The notes: a model not told the origin generated them from the letters alone. A stretch of DNA of 8,935 bases from CAZZBK01 sp964652155 (GCA_964652155.1 CAZZBK010000191.1:1-8935), one strand, 5' to 3'. Shown: positions 1 through 7,075, numbered from the stretch's first letter. Numbers and translations are program-made.

Positions 1-406
<406 letters not shown>

Positions 407-505
407 AACTCTTGTTGAGTAATCAACTCGAGTATTCTGTGGAGACAGTCTTGTACTGGACTTGAGATCAGCGGATTCAATTCCGCAAAACCATCAATCG
501 TCATT

Positions 506-548
506 AAAACCCTCACGGGACCTTGCCAGGGCCCGTGGGGGTTTTTTT
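506..548 (+). terminator. Intrinsic terminator of the 16S transcript
   Basis: A 14-bp stem pairs 506-519 (AAAACCCTCACGGG) with 532-545 (CCCGTGGGGGTTTT), with one T-G wobble. A small inner CCT/AGG stem (521-523 with 528-530) tightens the loop. A run of seven T (542-548) follows, partly used in the stem. It lies about 115 bases after the mature 16S end with no other RNA gene between, so the 16S appears to be transcribed alone. Confidence 0.93.
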
Positions 549-582
549 ATTTTATCTCCAACCCGAAACGTGCAGGGATTGC

Positions 583-609
583 CGCAAAGATCGCAAACAG
601 TCGCAAAGA
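583..609. repeat. Three near-identical CGCAAAGA octamers
   Basis: CGCAAAGA (583-590), CGCAAACA (592-599) and CGCAAAGA (602-609) lie in a row at 9- and 10-base steps. They sit in the non-coding stretch between the 16S terminator and the hydrolase gene. Function unknown; iterated short sites at about one helical turn can bind a protein cooperatively, but this could also be a chance slippage product. Apart from this and the weak terminator at 710-752, I see nothing in 549-768. Confidence 0.45.
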
Positions 610-709
610 ATAAAAAATGAGTAGATCAGCATCCACTGCTCTGATCGATGTGACTGACGTTCAGCTCGCTCGTTGTTCCTCCGAAGCGAACATTCGATCA
701 ACCCTTAGT

Positions 710-752
710 AAAAAACTCTCCGTCGCTTTTTTTGCGTCGCTTTGAGTTTTTT
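710..752 (-). terminator. Weak A/T-flanked hairpin after the hydrolase gene
   Basis: AAAAAACTC (710-718) is the exact inverted repeat of GAGTTTTTT (744-752), so an A-tract, stem and T-tract occur in either direction. The loop is long, about 25 bases, and holds a direct repeat CGTCGCTTT (721-729 and 735-743). It starts 16 bases past the hydrolase stop codon, the expected place for its terminator, and could also back up the 16S terminator from the other side. The stem has only three G-C pairs, so the call is tentative. Confidence 0.35.
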
Positions 753-768
753 GCGGCTGATCCTCTTC

Positions 769-2430
769 TTACGGCCGTCGCTGCGGCGCGATGATTCGCG
801 AGGCCTCACGCAAATTGTGAATCACCTCGTTCTCGGCCACCACGGTCTTTGTCGGCGGATCGATCGTCAGCGGCTCGCCCGTGTTGGGGTTCGATTCGTA
901 AAATGGCTCCCCCGTGCTCGCGATCGTCACCCGAATCCGGTGACCCGTGTTGAAAATCTGTCCAATCCAGCCCACATCGAACTTCACGCGATACGCTTTC
1001 CCCGGCTCCAGGAGCACTTCTCGATCAAATCCCTCGCGGTACCGCAGCCGGCGAATCATGTCGATGATCAGGATCGACCGACCGTCGGGATACACGTCGC
1101 TCACCCGCACGATCACGTCGGTGTCGCGGGCCGACGAGCTGACAACGAGGTCGGCCTCGACTTTGCCGAGCCATTCGACCGGCTGCGCAAGCGGTTCGGT
1201 GGTGAAGGTGATGACGTTCGGTTGCTGCTCGAACGGTCGCGCGTCTCGCGCGCCGGGGAAGCCGACTCCTGGAATCTCGGCTGGCTTCGTCGGATCGGCC
1301 TTCCAGGTTGTGCTTGACGAACCCTCGGTCGGCGGCGACGTGCTCAACAGCCCACTTTCACGTAAGTAGTACGGCCGATTAACGCGTCCATCTTCCCAAT
1401 TCCACATGCCGTAGGCCACTTGCCACCAGTTGCCTGGCGCGTGGGGGTCGTCCAGCGCGCCCATCATGTAATAGCGAATCGGTCGTTCGTCTTTGGCGGC
1501 GTTGTCAACTCCCTTGAGCTGATGATCGAACCATTCGAGCATGTGCGCTTCCAGGTTGAGAGCCGCGTTGGTGGGATACTCCAACTCGCCGACCTTGTTG
1601 GGCTTATTGAACCCGCCGTGCAACCACGGGCCGATCACCAATCGCTGCTGGCCGCGCGAGTTCGGGCCTCCTTGGGTTTCGCGGCCGATGTAGCTCTGAA
1701 TGCTCCCCACGTTCATGAAGTCGTACCACGAGCCGATGGTCATGCACGGCACGTTCATTTTGTCGAAATGGAGCGAGCAGTCCTCCGCCTTCCAGTAGTC
1801 GTCGTAGTGCGGATGTTGGTACCACTCTTCGAGCAGCAGCCGGTTGTGTGACTTGTCGCGACAGACATCGGCCATCCGCTCGAACCGCTTGGGTCGCGTG
1901 ACGCCGCCGATCCGGTAACCTTCCTGAAACAGGCTCAGCCCGGTGTCGATCATGTACTGACACACCAGATGCGGCGGCTGGGTGACGGCGAGAAAGTTTT
2001 GCGCAAAGCCGGCTTGCGAGCCGCCGAAGGTGCCGACCTTGCCGTTGCACCAACGCTGCTGCGCCAACCACTCGACCGTGTCGTAGCCGTCCCGTTGCTC
2101 GCCCCAGCCGAGGGCGCGATAGCCCACGTAGCGCCCTTCGGAGAGTTGCGTGCCGCGAAAGTTTTGCGCCGCGACGACGTAGCCACCCTTGGCCAGTCGG
2201 GCGAGCGACTCCTGGGTCGATTTGCTCGTGACCGTTGCGTAGCGTTGCTGATACAAGGCCGGCCAGGGACCTTCACCGCTCGGGAAATACAGGTAGCACG
2301 ACAGTCGCGTGCCGTCGCGCATTGGGATCATCACGTGCTCTTGCCGCACGCCGCCAGGCAAGTCGACCGTTTGCGCTTCGGTTGACAGGACCAGCATGGT
2401 CCACGCAATGATGAAAGCAATCAGCTTCAT
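769..2430 (-). CDS. Secreted CocE/NonD-family (S15-like) alpha/beta hydrolase
   Basis: Predicted exported serine hydrolase of the X-Pro dipeptidyl-peptidase/cocaine esterase/glutaryl-acylase superfamily, 553 aa, normal for the family. Residues 1-19 form a signal peptide (MKLIAFIIAW... ending STEA before Q20). The alpha/beta-hydrolase core follows: RDGTRL at 38-43 and NFRGTQLSEG at 90-99 are typical, the nucleophile is Ser138 in GGSQAG, the acid is Asp237 in GSWYDF, and the base is His271 in GPWLHGG. About 400-540 is the C-terminal jelly-roll domain common in these enzymes. The triad is complete, so it should be active on an ester or amide; the substrate cannot be read. Gln after the nucleophile is unusual, since Tyr is common in this family. 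The start is chosen for the signal peptide and the AGGGAGA Shine-Dalgarno; an upstream GTG at 2469 would add 13 residues and spoil the signal peptide. The gene is monocistronic and convergent with the 16S gene. Confidence 0.9.
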   Translation of the reverse strand: MKLIAFIIAWTMLVLSTEAQTVDLPGGVRQEHVMIPMRDGTRLSCYLYFPSGEGPWPALYQQRYATVTSKSTQESLARLAKGGYVVAAQNFRGTQLSEGRYVGYRALGWGEQRDGYDTVEWLAQQRWCNGKVGTFGGSQAGFAQNFLAVTQPPHLVCQYMIDTGLSLFQEGYRIGGVTRPKRFERMADVCRDKSHNRLLLEEWYQHPHYDDYWKAEDCSLHFDKMNVPCMTIGSWYDFMNVGSIQSYIGRETQGGPNSRGQQRLVIGPWLHGGFNKPNKVGELEYPTNAALNLEAHMLEWFDHQLKGVDNAAKDERPIRYYMMGALDDPHAPGNWWQVAYGMWNWEDGRVNRPYYLRESGLLSTSPPTEGSSSTTWKADPTKPAEIPGVGFPGARDARPFEQQPNVITFTTEPLAQPVEWLGKVEADLVVSSSARDTDVIVRVSDVYPDGRSILIIDMIRRLRYREGFDREVLLEPGKAYRVKFDVGWIGQIFNTGHRIRVTIASTGEPFYESNPNTGEPLTIDPPTKTVVAENEVIHNLREASRIIAPQRRP

Positions 2431-2435
2431 GGTCG

Positions 2436-2442
2436 TCTCCCT
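2436..2442 (-). promoter_or_regulatory. Shine-Dalgarno site of the hydrolase gene
   Basis: On the minus strand this reads AGGGAGA, ending five bases before the ATG at 2430. It is one of the clearer ribosome binding sites in the window and decides the start in favour of 2430 over the upstream in-frame GTG at 2469. Confidence 0.7.
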
Positions 2443-2483
2443 GGCGTACACAAGCTTGAGGTGTCTCACGGTCCGCGAGCGCG

Positions 2484-2512
2484 ATTCTAGGGCTCGGCAT
2501 GGACGCGATCAA
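2484..2512 (-). promoter_or_regulatory. Predicted sigma70-like promoter of the hydrolase gene
   Basis: On the minus strand, TTGATC (2507-2512; 4 of 6 to TTGACA) is separated by exactly 17 bases from TAGAAT (2484-2489; 5 of 6 to TATAAT). Transcription would start near 2477, giving a leader of about 47 bases before the ATG at 2430. It lies in the divergent gap with the propeller gene. I found no comparably good promoter for the propeller gene. Confidence 0.55.
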
Positions 2513-2604
2513 TGAACTGCCGAATTTTGCGTGCAGCGATGAGAAGGGTTAAGCTAGCTGCGATCGCCAGCCGTTTCGTATCGTCGACTTTCGCGAGACT
2601 CGTC

Positions 2605-3684
2605 ATGCCGCGCCGCAAAAGGCCCTCCCACTTCGCTTCGAATCGTCGTCAATTTCTCACGGCGGCTGGCACCGCCGCGGTGTCCAGCGCCGTTGGGCCG
2701 ATCATCCTCGGCGCCGCTAACAAGTCGCAGAGCAAGCGTCCCACCGTGGGCTTCGGTGCTCATAGCTACGAGTGTCACCACGGTTGGGGGCAACTCCCCG
2801 ACAGTCTTCGCTGGGGCGAGACGCATGGCGTGGCGGTCGACGAGGCCGGGCTGGTCTACATCAAGCATCGCAACAAAGCCCCCGACGCGATGGACGCCAT
2901 CGTCGTGTTCGACGAGCAGGGCAAATTTGTCCGCTCGTTTGGCAAGCAGTTTCACGGCGGCGGTCACGGCATCGACATTCGCAAGGAGGGGGGCGAAGAG
3001 TTCCTGTACCTCTGCGACGTCACGCACAATATCGTCGCCAAGTCGACGCTCAAGGGGGAGATCGTTTGGCAGTTCGGCGTACCGCAGGAGCCGGGCGTGT
3101 ATGGCGAGGGGAAAAAATATTCACCGACGAACTTGGCCTTCGCGCCCGACGGTGGCTTTTACGTCGCCGATGGCTACGGCTCGCACTATATCCACCAGTA
3201 CGACGCGCAGGCCAAATGGGTCCGTAGCTGGGGTGGCTCGGGCAAAGAGCCCGGCAAATTCCAAACGCCGCACGGTATCTGGCTCGACAACCGGCCGGGC
3301 CGCGCGCCGCAGATCGTCGTCGCCGATCGAGCCAACGCGCGATTGCAGTACTTCACGCTCGATGGGCAGTTCGTCTCGCTGCTCGAAAACACGGTGAGTT
3401 TTCCGGCGCACTTTGATATCCGCGGCGACGAGTTGCTCGTTCCCGACTTGCATGCCCGGCTGACGATTCTCGACAAGCACAATCGGGTGATTGTGCATCT
3501 GGGCTATGATCCCGAATGGACCAAGACCGTGCTGGATCAATTTCAAGTGCGGGTCAACGAGTCGCTGTGGCAGGCGGGACGATTCATCCATCCGCACGAC
3601 GCCTGTTATGACCGAGCGGGCAACATCTACTGCGTCGAGTGGGTTCCCAAGGGCCGCGTGACCAAGCTGGTCACGGTGTCGTAA
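2605..3684 (+). CDS. Tat-exported six-bladed NHL-like beta-propeller protein
   Basis: Predicted 359-aa protein sent folded across the inner membrane by the Tat pathway. The signal has a basic N-terminus (MPRRKRPSHF), the twin-arginine motif NRRQFL at 13-18, and a hydrophobic stretch to about 36. The rest reads as repeated propeller blades of the NHL type: THGVAVDEAGLVYI near 73, HGIDIRKEGGEEFLYLCD near 121, PTNLAFAPDGGFYVAD near 174, TPHGIWLD near 221, then weaker blades to 357. The repeated H-G-I/V at blade starts and a motif of the kind FV+SFG/W.RSWG at blade ends are characteristic. Such proteins bind or sometimes hydrolyse small molecules; related domains occur in peptidylglycine amidating lyases, but no function can be assigned here. 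The frame is open from 2512; 2605 is chosen because it places the Arg pair at residues 14-15. No clear Shine-Dalgarno. It ends 13 bases from the convergent AAA gene. Confidence 0.85.
   Translation: MPRRKRPSHFASNRRQFLTAAGTAAVSSAVGPIILGAANKSQSKRPTVGFGAHSYECHHGWGQLPDSLRWGETHGVAVDEAGLVYIKHRNKAPDAMDAIVVFDEQGKFVRSFGKQFHGGGHGIDIRKEGGEEFLYLCDVTHNIVAKSTLKGEIVWQFGVPQEPGVYGEGKKYSPTNLAFAPDGGFYVADGYGSHYIHQYDAQAKWVRSWGGSGKEPGKFQTPHGIWLDNRPGRAPQIVVADRANARLQYFTLDGQFVSLLENTVSFPAHFDIRGDELLVPDLHARLTILDKHNRVIVHLGYDPEWTKTVLDQFQVRVNESLWQAGRFIHPHDACYDRAGNIYCVEWVPKGRVTKLVTVS
3657..3675. other. Inverted repeat at the 3' end of the propeller gene
   Basis: CGTGACC (3657-3663) and GGTCACG (3669-3675) form a perfect 7-bp stem with a 5-base loop, inside the last ten codons of the propeller gene and 22 bases from the AAA gene's stop codon. 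No T-run follows on either strand, so it is not a standard intrinsic terminator. It could slow polymerase or protect mRNA 3' ends where the two convergent genes meet. Confidence 0.35.
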
Positions 3685-3697
3685 CGCGGTTGAATGG

Positions 3698-5134
3698 CTA
3701 CCACTTTTTGACCTTGCGCAGATACTCGGTCAGATCGTTGTACTGCCCGTTCTCGTTTGAATAGCGGGCGTAATTGCGGGCCGTCGACAGCCATTCGCCG
3801 GCCGAGCTGCTCATGTTTTTTAGTTCGCGACGAAAATCGTCGAGCGTGACCGGATGGACTCGATCGGTTTCGAGGGAGCGGGTTAGCGCGGCTTCGCTCG
3901 CCCGTTCGCAGAGGCTACGCAGGTCGGCGCCGGTGAACGACTCGGTGAGCGGACCGAGCGAGTCGACCTGAATTTGATCGCCACCGGGGATTTGCGTGAT
4001 ATGCCGCCGGAGCATTTCGACGCGGGCTTTTAAGTCGGGCGGGGGCACCAACACGAGCCGATCGAAACGACCGGGTCGGCGAAAGGCCGAATCGACATTC
4101 CACGGCACGTTCGTGGCGGCGAAGACGAGCACGTTTTCGTTGCGGCTGCCGACGCCGTCCATCTCTTGCAGGAGTTGATCGACAAGTGTTTTCCAGAACT
4201 GCGACTCGCCACGGCCGCGCGACGAGCCAAGGGCATCGAACTCGTCGAAGAAGACGACGGTGGGAGCGCGGCGCCGGGCTTCCTCGAACAGCGCGTGCAT
4301 GATCTTTTCGCTCTCGCCCCAATACTTGTCGACCATCTCGTGAATGCCGACATTCATGAAGCGGGCACCGACTTCGCCGGCCGTCGCTCGAGCGACAAAC
4401 GTCTTGCCGCACCCCGGCGGACCGTAGAGCAGAATGCCACCGCCCCCTTTGCGGGCAAACGCCTGGAAAATATGTTGTTTTCTGAACGGAGCAATGATCC
4501 GCAGATTGATTTGCTGCTTCACGTCATCGAGTCCGACGACATCGGCAAACGTAGTCAACTCGTCGGGCGAGAGGAACTCGCTGGCGACTTCGTCGGCGTC
4601 GTTCGCATCGCGGTCGACACGCGCTTTGTGCATGGGTCGACCCTGCTCGTCAAGATCGGCGTCGTCGAGATCCTCGATTGCATCGGCGTCGTTCGACGGC
4701 TCGTCGTCATCGTCCAAGATTGACTCGTCTGCGTCAGCCTCGAGTTGAGCGGCGAGTTGAGCGTTTGCACACGCTGGATTGCGTTCGATGGCCGCCTGGT
4801 ACTGTCGGCGGGCCTCGGCCGTTTCTGCCCGAGCGTACAGGACCCGAGCCAGTTCGATGCGCAGTTCGGGGTCGTCGATGCGTTCGAGGGTTTGTTCGGC
4901 GCGGATGAGCGCCTCGGCCAGTTGGCCCTGCTCGCGAAGCAACTGCACTAGGCGGCGCACAGTCGAGGAGCTCGTGACGCCCCATTCGATTGCCTTGCGC
5001 AGGGCGTCGATCGCCTCGGTGAACCGCGCAGCGCTCACGAGCATCTCGGCGTAATGAGCCCAGAGCGGGCCGTTGCGAGGGTCGTTGTCGAGCGCCTGTT
5101 TTAGGGCGGCCATCAGGACGGGATCGTAACTCAT
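3698..5134 (-). CDS. TPR-AAA+ ATPase, Vps4/katanin-like, non-proteolytic
   Basis: 478-aa predicted ATP-driven protein remodeller. Residues 1-125 are TPR-like helices (typical NPACANAQLAAQ end near 119). Residues 132-185 are a linker very rich in Asp/Glu. The AAA+ module at about 190-435 has Walker A GPPGCGKT (238-245), pore loop KYWGESEK (270-277), Walker B VVFFDEFD (293-300), sensor-1 Asn342, arginine-finger region FRRPGRFD (351-358) and GADLRSLCERA (402-412). The C-terminal tail, with EWLSTARNYARY at 447-458, resembles the C-terminal helix of Vps4/katanin/Cdc48 proteins. All hydrolysis residues are present. There is no HExxH motif, so it is not an FtsH protease, although such proteins may be mislabelled so. 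The ATG overlaps the upstream TPR stop (ATGA) and lacks a Shine-Dalgarno, so translation is probably coupled. The frame is open further upstream to 5365, but that part overlaps the TPR gene and looks like a shadow. Substrate unknown. Confidence 0.9.
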   Translation of the reverse strand: MSYDPVLMAALKQALDNDPRNGPLWAHYAEMLVSAARFTEAIDALRKAIEWGVTSSSTVRRLVQLLREQGQLAEALIRAEQTLERIDDPELRIELARVLYARAETAEARRQYQAAIERNPACANAQLAAQLEADADESILDDDDEPSNDADAIEDLDDADLDEQGRPMHKARVDRDANDADEVASEFLSPDELTTFADVVGLDDVKQQINLRIIAPFRKQHIFQAFARKGGGGILLYGPPGCGKTFVARATAGEVGARFMNVGIHEMVDKYWGESEKIMHALFEEARRRAPTVVFFDEFDALGSSRGRGESQFWKTLVDQLLQEMDGVGSRNENVLVFAATNVPWNVDSAFRRPGRFDRLVLVPPPDLKARVEMLRRHITQIPGGDQIQVDSLGPLTESFTGADLRSLCERASEAALTRSLETDRVHPVTLDDFRRELKNMSSSAGEWLSTARNYARYSNENGQYNDLTEYLRKVKKW

Positions 5135-6057
5135 CGTGGAGGGGCTAGTTTGATCCAAGCTTTGGTGAGGGGAACGGCGAACCAAGTGTAAATGCAGAAG
5201 CACAGCCAGGCGAGCGCCACGTTGACAAAGATCGCATGGAGGGCGGGAGTCGATCGTGAAAACGTATTGCCAATGACGAGTGCGCCCCAAACCGCGAATT
5301 GACCGCCGGGGATCAACTCGAGCACTCGACCACCGTAGAACATCGGCCAATAGGTCCAGCGGCAATACATGTCAGCCTGATGATACGCCTCGATCACATC
5401 GGTGTCGGTTGGGTCGATGCGCAGCGCCTCGCGCAGGTGTTGCCGACCCTTGAACGGACGCCAGCCGTTGACACAGGCCACTCCCAAGGCAAAGTGCGAA
5501 TAGTCGTTATCTGGCGACAAGCTCAAGCCGTGCTGGCCATGTTGCAGCGCGGCCGCGTGCCGATCGCGCGATGTTGCGATGTTGGCCAGCAGTGAGTGCG
5601 CGACACTGTTGTCGGGCGCGAGTTGTAAGCTGGCCCGACAGAGCTTTTCGGCTTTGTCGAATAGCCCGGTCTTGAGCATCAACGCGGCATAGAGCAGAAG
5701 CAAATAAGGATCGTTGGGGTCACGACGCAGCGCATCGAGATACCATTGCTCGGCCTCGCGGTGTTGACCTCGTTCGGCGTGAATGCGTCCCAGGAGTTCC
5801 ATTGCCGCGGTACTTTCCGGGTCGAGCGACAACGCCTGCCGCGCCTCGCTCGCCGCCTCTTCGATACGCTGCTGCGCCAATCGCACCTGGGCAAGCAGGC
5901 AATGTGCCGCGGAGTTGTTGGGCGAGGTCGACAAGGCCTTGAACAACTCACGCTCAGCCAGGTCGTAGCGTTCGACCTGAAGGTAGGTTTGAGCTTTGTC
6001 CAGCGCCGTGAAGACACTCATGGCTTGTGCGATTTGAGTATCGGGGTCGTCATCCAC
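5131..6057 (-). CDS. TPR protein with two C-terminal membrane helices
   Basis: 308 aa. About six tetratricopeptide repeats are visible, each ending in the usual P-[DN] pair: roughly 17-48, 51-82, 85-115, 119-150, 152-183 and 186-217. After a linker come two hydrophobic segments, about 247-265 and 275-295, with a basic tail, so the TPR solenoid is likely cytoplasmic and tethered to the membrane. TPRs bind proteins, and the partner suggested by context is the AAA ATPase encoded next, whose ATG overlaps this stop codon by four bases. The start is a GTG 21 bases after the upstream gene's stop; a later ATG at 6021 is an alternative that would lose 12 residues. Neither has a strong Shine-Dalgarno. 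The TPR assignment is firm; the anchoring is inferred from hydrophobicity, and the partner from gene order. Confidence 0.85.
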   Translation of the reverse strand: MDDDPDTQIAQAMSVFTALDKAQTYLQVERYDLAERELFKALSTSPNNSAAHCLLAQVRLAQQRIEEAASEARQALSLDPESTAAMELLGRIHAERGQHREAEQWYLDALRRDPNDPYLLLLYAALMLKTGLFDKAEKLCRASLQLAPDNSVAHSLLANIATSRDRHAAALQHGQHGLSLSPDNDYSHFALGVACVNGWRPFKGRQHLREALRIDPTDTDVIEAYHQADMYCRWTYWPMFYGGRVLELIPGGQFAVWGALVIGNTFSRSTPALHAIFVNVALAWLCFCIYTWFAVPLTKAWIKLAPPR

Positions 6058-6078
6058 GATCGGTTTCCGGTGAGTAAG

Positions 6079-6591
6079 CTATGATGCCAAGAACTGTATG
6101 AGCAGCGCGATCACCAATTCGATCCCAACTCCCGCGAATGCGCAGACAATACCTAGTTTCCAATGACTTCCCAGTGGAGTATTGGTCACGATGGCAAGGC
6201 GGTAGCGCCGCGATTGCGTCTGAGCGAGCACAATCGCGGCCACAATCGCCACCCCGCGATTGAATTGGCGCAAGACATTACGAGGAAGTTCGTGGAACCA
6301 TCCGGCTTGAACACCCCAGACCAACACGACATACACCGTTGAAGCTAAGAGCAGCGTGCCGTAGAGAGTTGGCCAGAAACGCCGTGGCCAGCCGAGCCGA
6401 CGGAAGTTGGTGGCGAATAACAAGCCGCCGCACACAATGCCGCAAAAGAAACTCCAGATGATGATCGTGTGCGGATTCAATGGGCGGTCGAAACCACCTG
6501 CATCGTCCTGCTCGCCGAGCGAAGGCTGTAGCAATGTCGGATCAAGTTGCGGTTGCGACACCGATTGGCCCCTGAGGAAACGTGACACCAT
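6079..6591 (-). CDS. Four-helix membrane protein of unknown family
   Basis: 170 aa; I do not recognise the family. A polar, Gln/Pro-rich N-terminus (1-40) precedes four hydrophobic segments, about 42-61, 74-94, 112-124 and 145-168. The basic runs RRLGWPRRF (64-72) and SRRYR (127-131) in the loops would lie on the cytoplasmic side, giving both termini outside the cytoplasm or both inside depending on the short third segment. The frame is open to a GTG at 6663, but that codon lies in the tail of the preceding gene's terminator and upstream of the predicted promoter at 6626-6654, so the ATG at 6591 is preferred. It is the first gene of a three-gene operon with the TPR and AAA proteins (gaps of 21 and -4 bases), so it may be the membrane partner of that machine. 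Confidence 0.72.
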   Translation of the reverse strand: MVSRFLRGQSVSQPQLDPTLLQPSLGEQDDAGGFDRPLNPHTIIIWSFFCGIVCGGLLFATNFRRLGWPRRFWPTLYGTLLLASTVYVVLVWGVQAGWFHELPRNVLRQFNRGVAIVAAIVLAQTQSRRYRLAIVTNTPLGSHWKLGIVCAFAGVGIELVIALLIQFLAS

Positions 6592-6625
6592 GCTTGCCGG
6601 ACAAAACCCAGTCCAGGGCACGGTG

Positions 6626-6654
6626 ATTTTAATCGTGACGAAACCCCACGACAA
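6626..6654 (-). promoter_or_regulatory. Predicted sigma70-like promoter of the membrane/TPR/AAA operon
   Basis: On the minus strand, TTGTCG (6649-6654; 4 of 6 to consensus) and TAAAAT (6626-6631; 5 of 6) are spaced by 17 bases. Transcription would begin near 6619, about 28 bases before the ATG at 6591. It lies just 13 bases after the T-run of the lipoprotein terminator, so the operon seems separately expressed from that gene. This placement also argues against the GTG at 6663 as a start. Confidence 0.55.
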
Positions 6655-6667
6655 ACAACTCACCTAC

Positions 6668-6707
6668 AAAAAAAGCTGCCGGCGATCGGGTCGATCACCG
6701 GCAGCTT
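6668..6707 (-). terminator. Intrinsic terminator of the lipoprotein gene
   Basis: Arms 6673-6682 and 6698-6707 (AAGCTGCCGG/CCGGCAGCTT) pair over 10 bp, and an inner GATC/GATC adds 4 bp. The base pair between them is a G-T wobble on the minus strand but a C-A mismatch on the plus strand, so the stem is continuous only in minus-strand RNA. The minus strand then runs into TTTTTTT (6674-6668). It lies 36 bases past the lipoprotein stop. Confidence 0.93.
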
Positions 6708-6742
6708 GATGAACAATGAAGCTCGTGAACGGTGTACGACCG

Positions 6743-7075
6743 TTACTCCTTCTTCGCCTCAGGGGCCGCCTTCGGGGCATCCTTCGGCACTTCGATCTTC
6801 GGAGCGGCGGGTTCAGCCGGCGGCGTGACGGCCTTGACGGCCGCATCGCCAGCGCCCTTGACGGCTTCCTCAGCCTTCTTGGCACCTTCCTCGACCTTCT
6901 TGACCGCGTCCTTCGTGGCCGCTTCGACCTTCTTGGCGGCTTCTTCAACCTTCTTCGAGGCGTCCTTCGCGGCGTCTTCGGCCTGCTTGACCGCTTCCTT
7001 TGCCTTCGGCTTATCGCCGCAACCCGCCACAAATCCCAGGCTCAGCATCAGAGCCAGCGCAATCAGCTTCTTCAT
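6743..7075 (-). CDS. Small Lys/Ala/Glu-rich lipoprotein with 11-residue repeats
   Basis: 110 aa. The signal peptide MKKLIALALMLSLGFVAGC ends in a lipobox (VAGC) with Cys19 as the lipidated residue. Gly rather than Asp at +2 is compatible with outer-membrane sorting by the Lol rule, which is established for proteobacteria only. Residues 22-84 are a charged helix with an 11-residue period (AKDASKKVEEA, AKKVEAATKDA, VKKVEEGAKKA, EEAVKGAGDAA), like LEA group 3 or apolipoprotein-type amphipathic helices. Residues 85-110 are Pro/Ala/Lys-rich and probably extended. It could be an envelope spacer, tether or stress protector; I do not recognise a named family, and low complexity makes homology unreliable. 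A good Shine-Dalgarno AGAAAGG (7084-7090) lies 8 bases before the ATG. The gene stands alone with its own terminator, so it may be strongly expressed. Confidence 0.88.
   Translation of the reverse strand: MKKLIALALMLSLGFVAGCGDKPKAKEAVKQAEDAAKDASKKVEEAAKKVEAATKDAVKKVEEGAKKAEEAVKGAGDAAVKAVTPPAEPAAPKIEVPKDAPKAAPEAKKE

Noticed and set aside
742..1317. Plus-strand open frame of 191 codons opposite the hydrolase C-terminus
   Set aside because: It is a shadow of the CocE-type gene, whose triad, signal peptide and jelly-roll part are all on the minus strand.
3698..5134. FtsH protease identity for the AAA protein
   Set aside because: No HExxH zinc site and no N-terminal membrane helices are present; only the AAA module is similar.
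5135..5365. N-terminal extension of the AAA ATPase by 77 codons
   Set aside because: It overlaps the well-supported TPR gene in another frame, is rich in Arg/Ser/Pro without domain character, and the ATGA overlap at 5134 gives a natural start.
6592..6663. N-terminal extension of the four-helix membrane protein from a GTG at 6663
   Set aside because: The codon directly follows the terminator T-run and lies upstream of the predicted promoter, so it would not be on the operon transcript.
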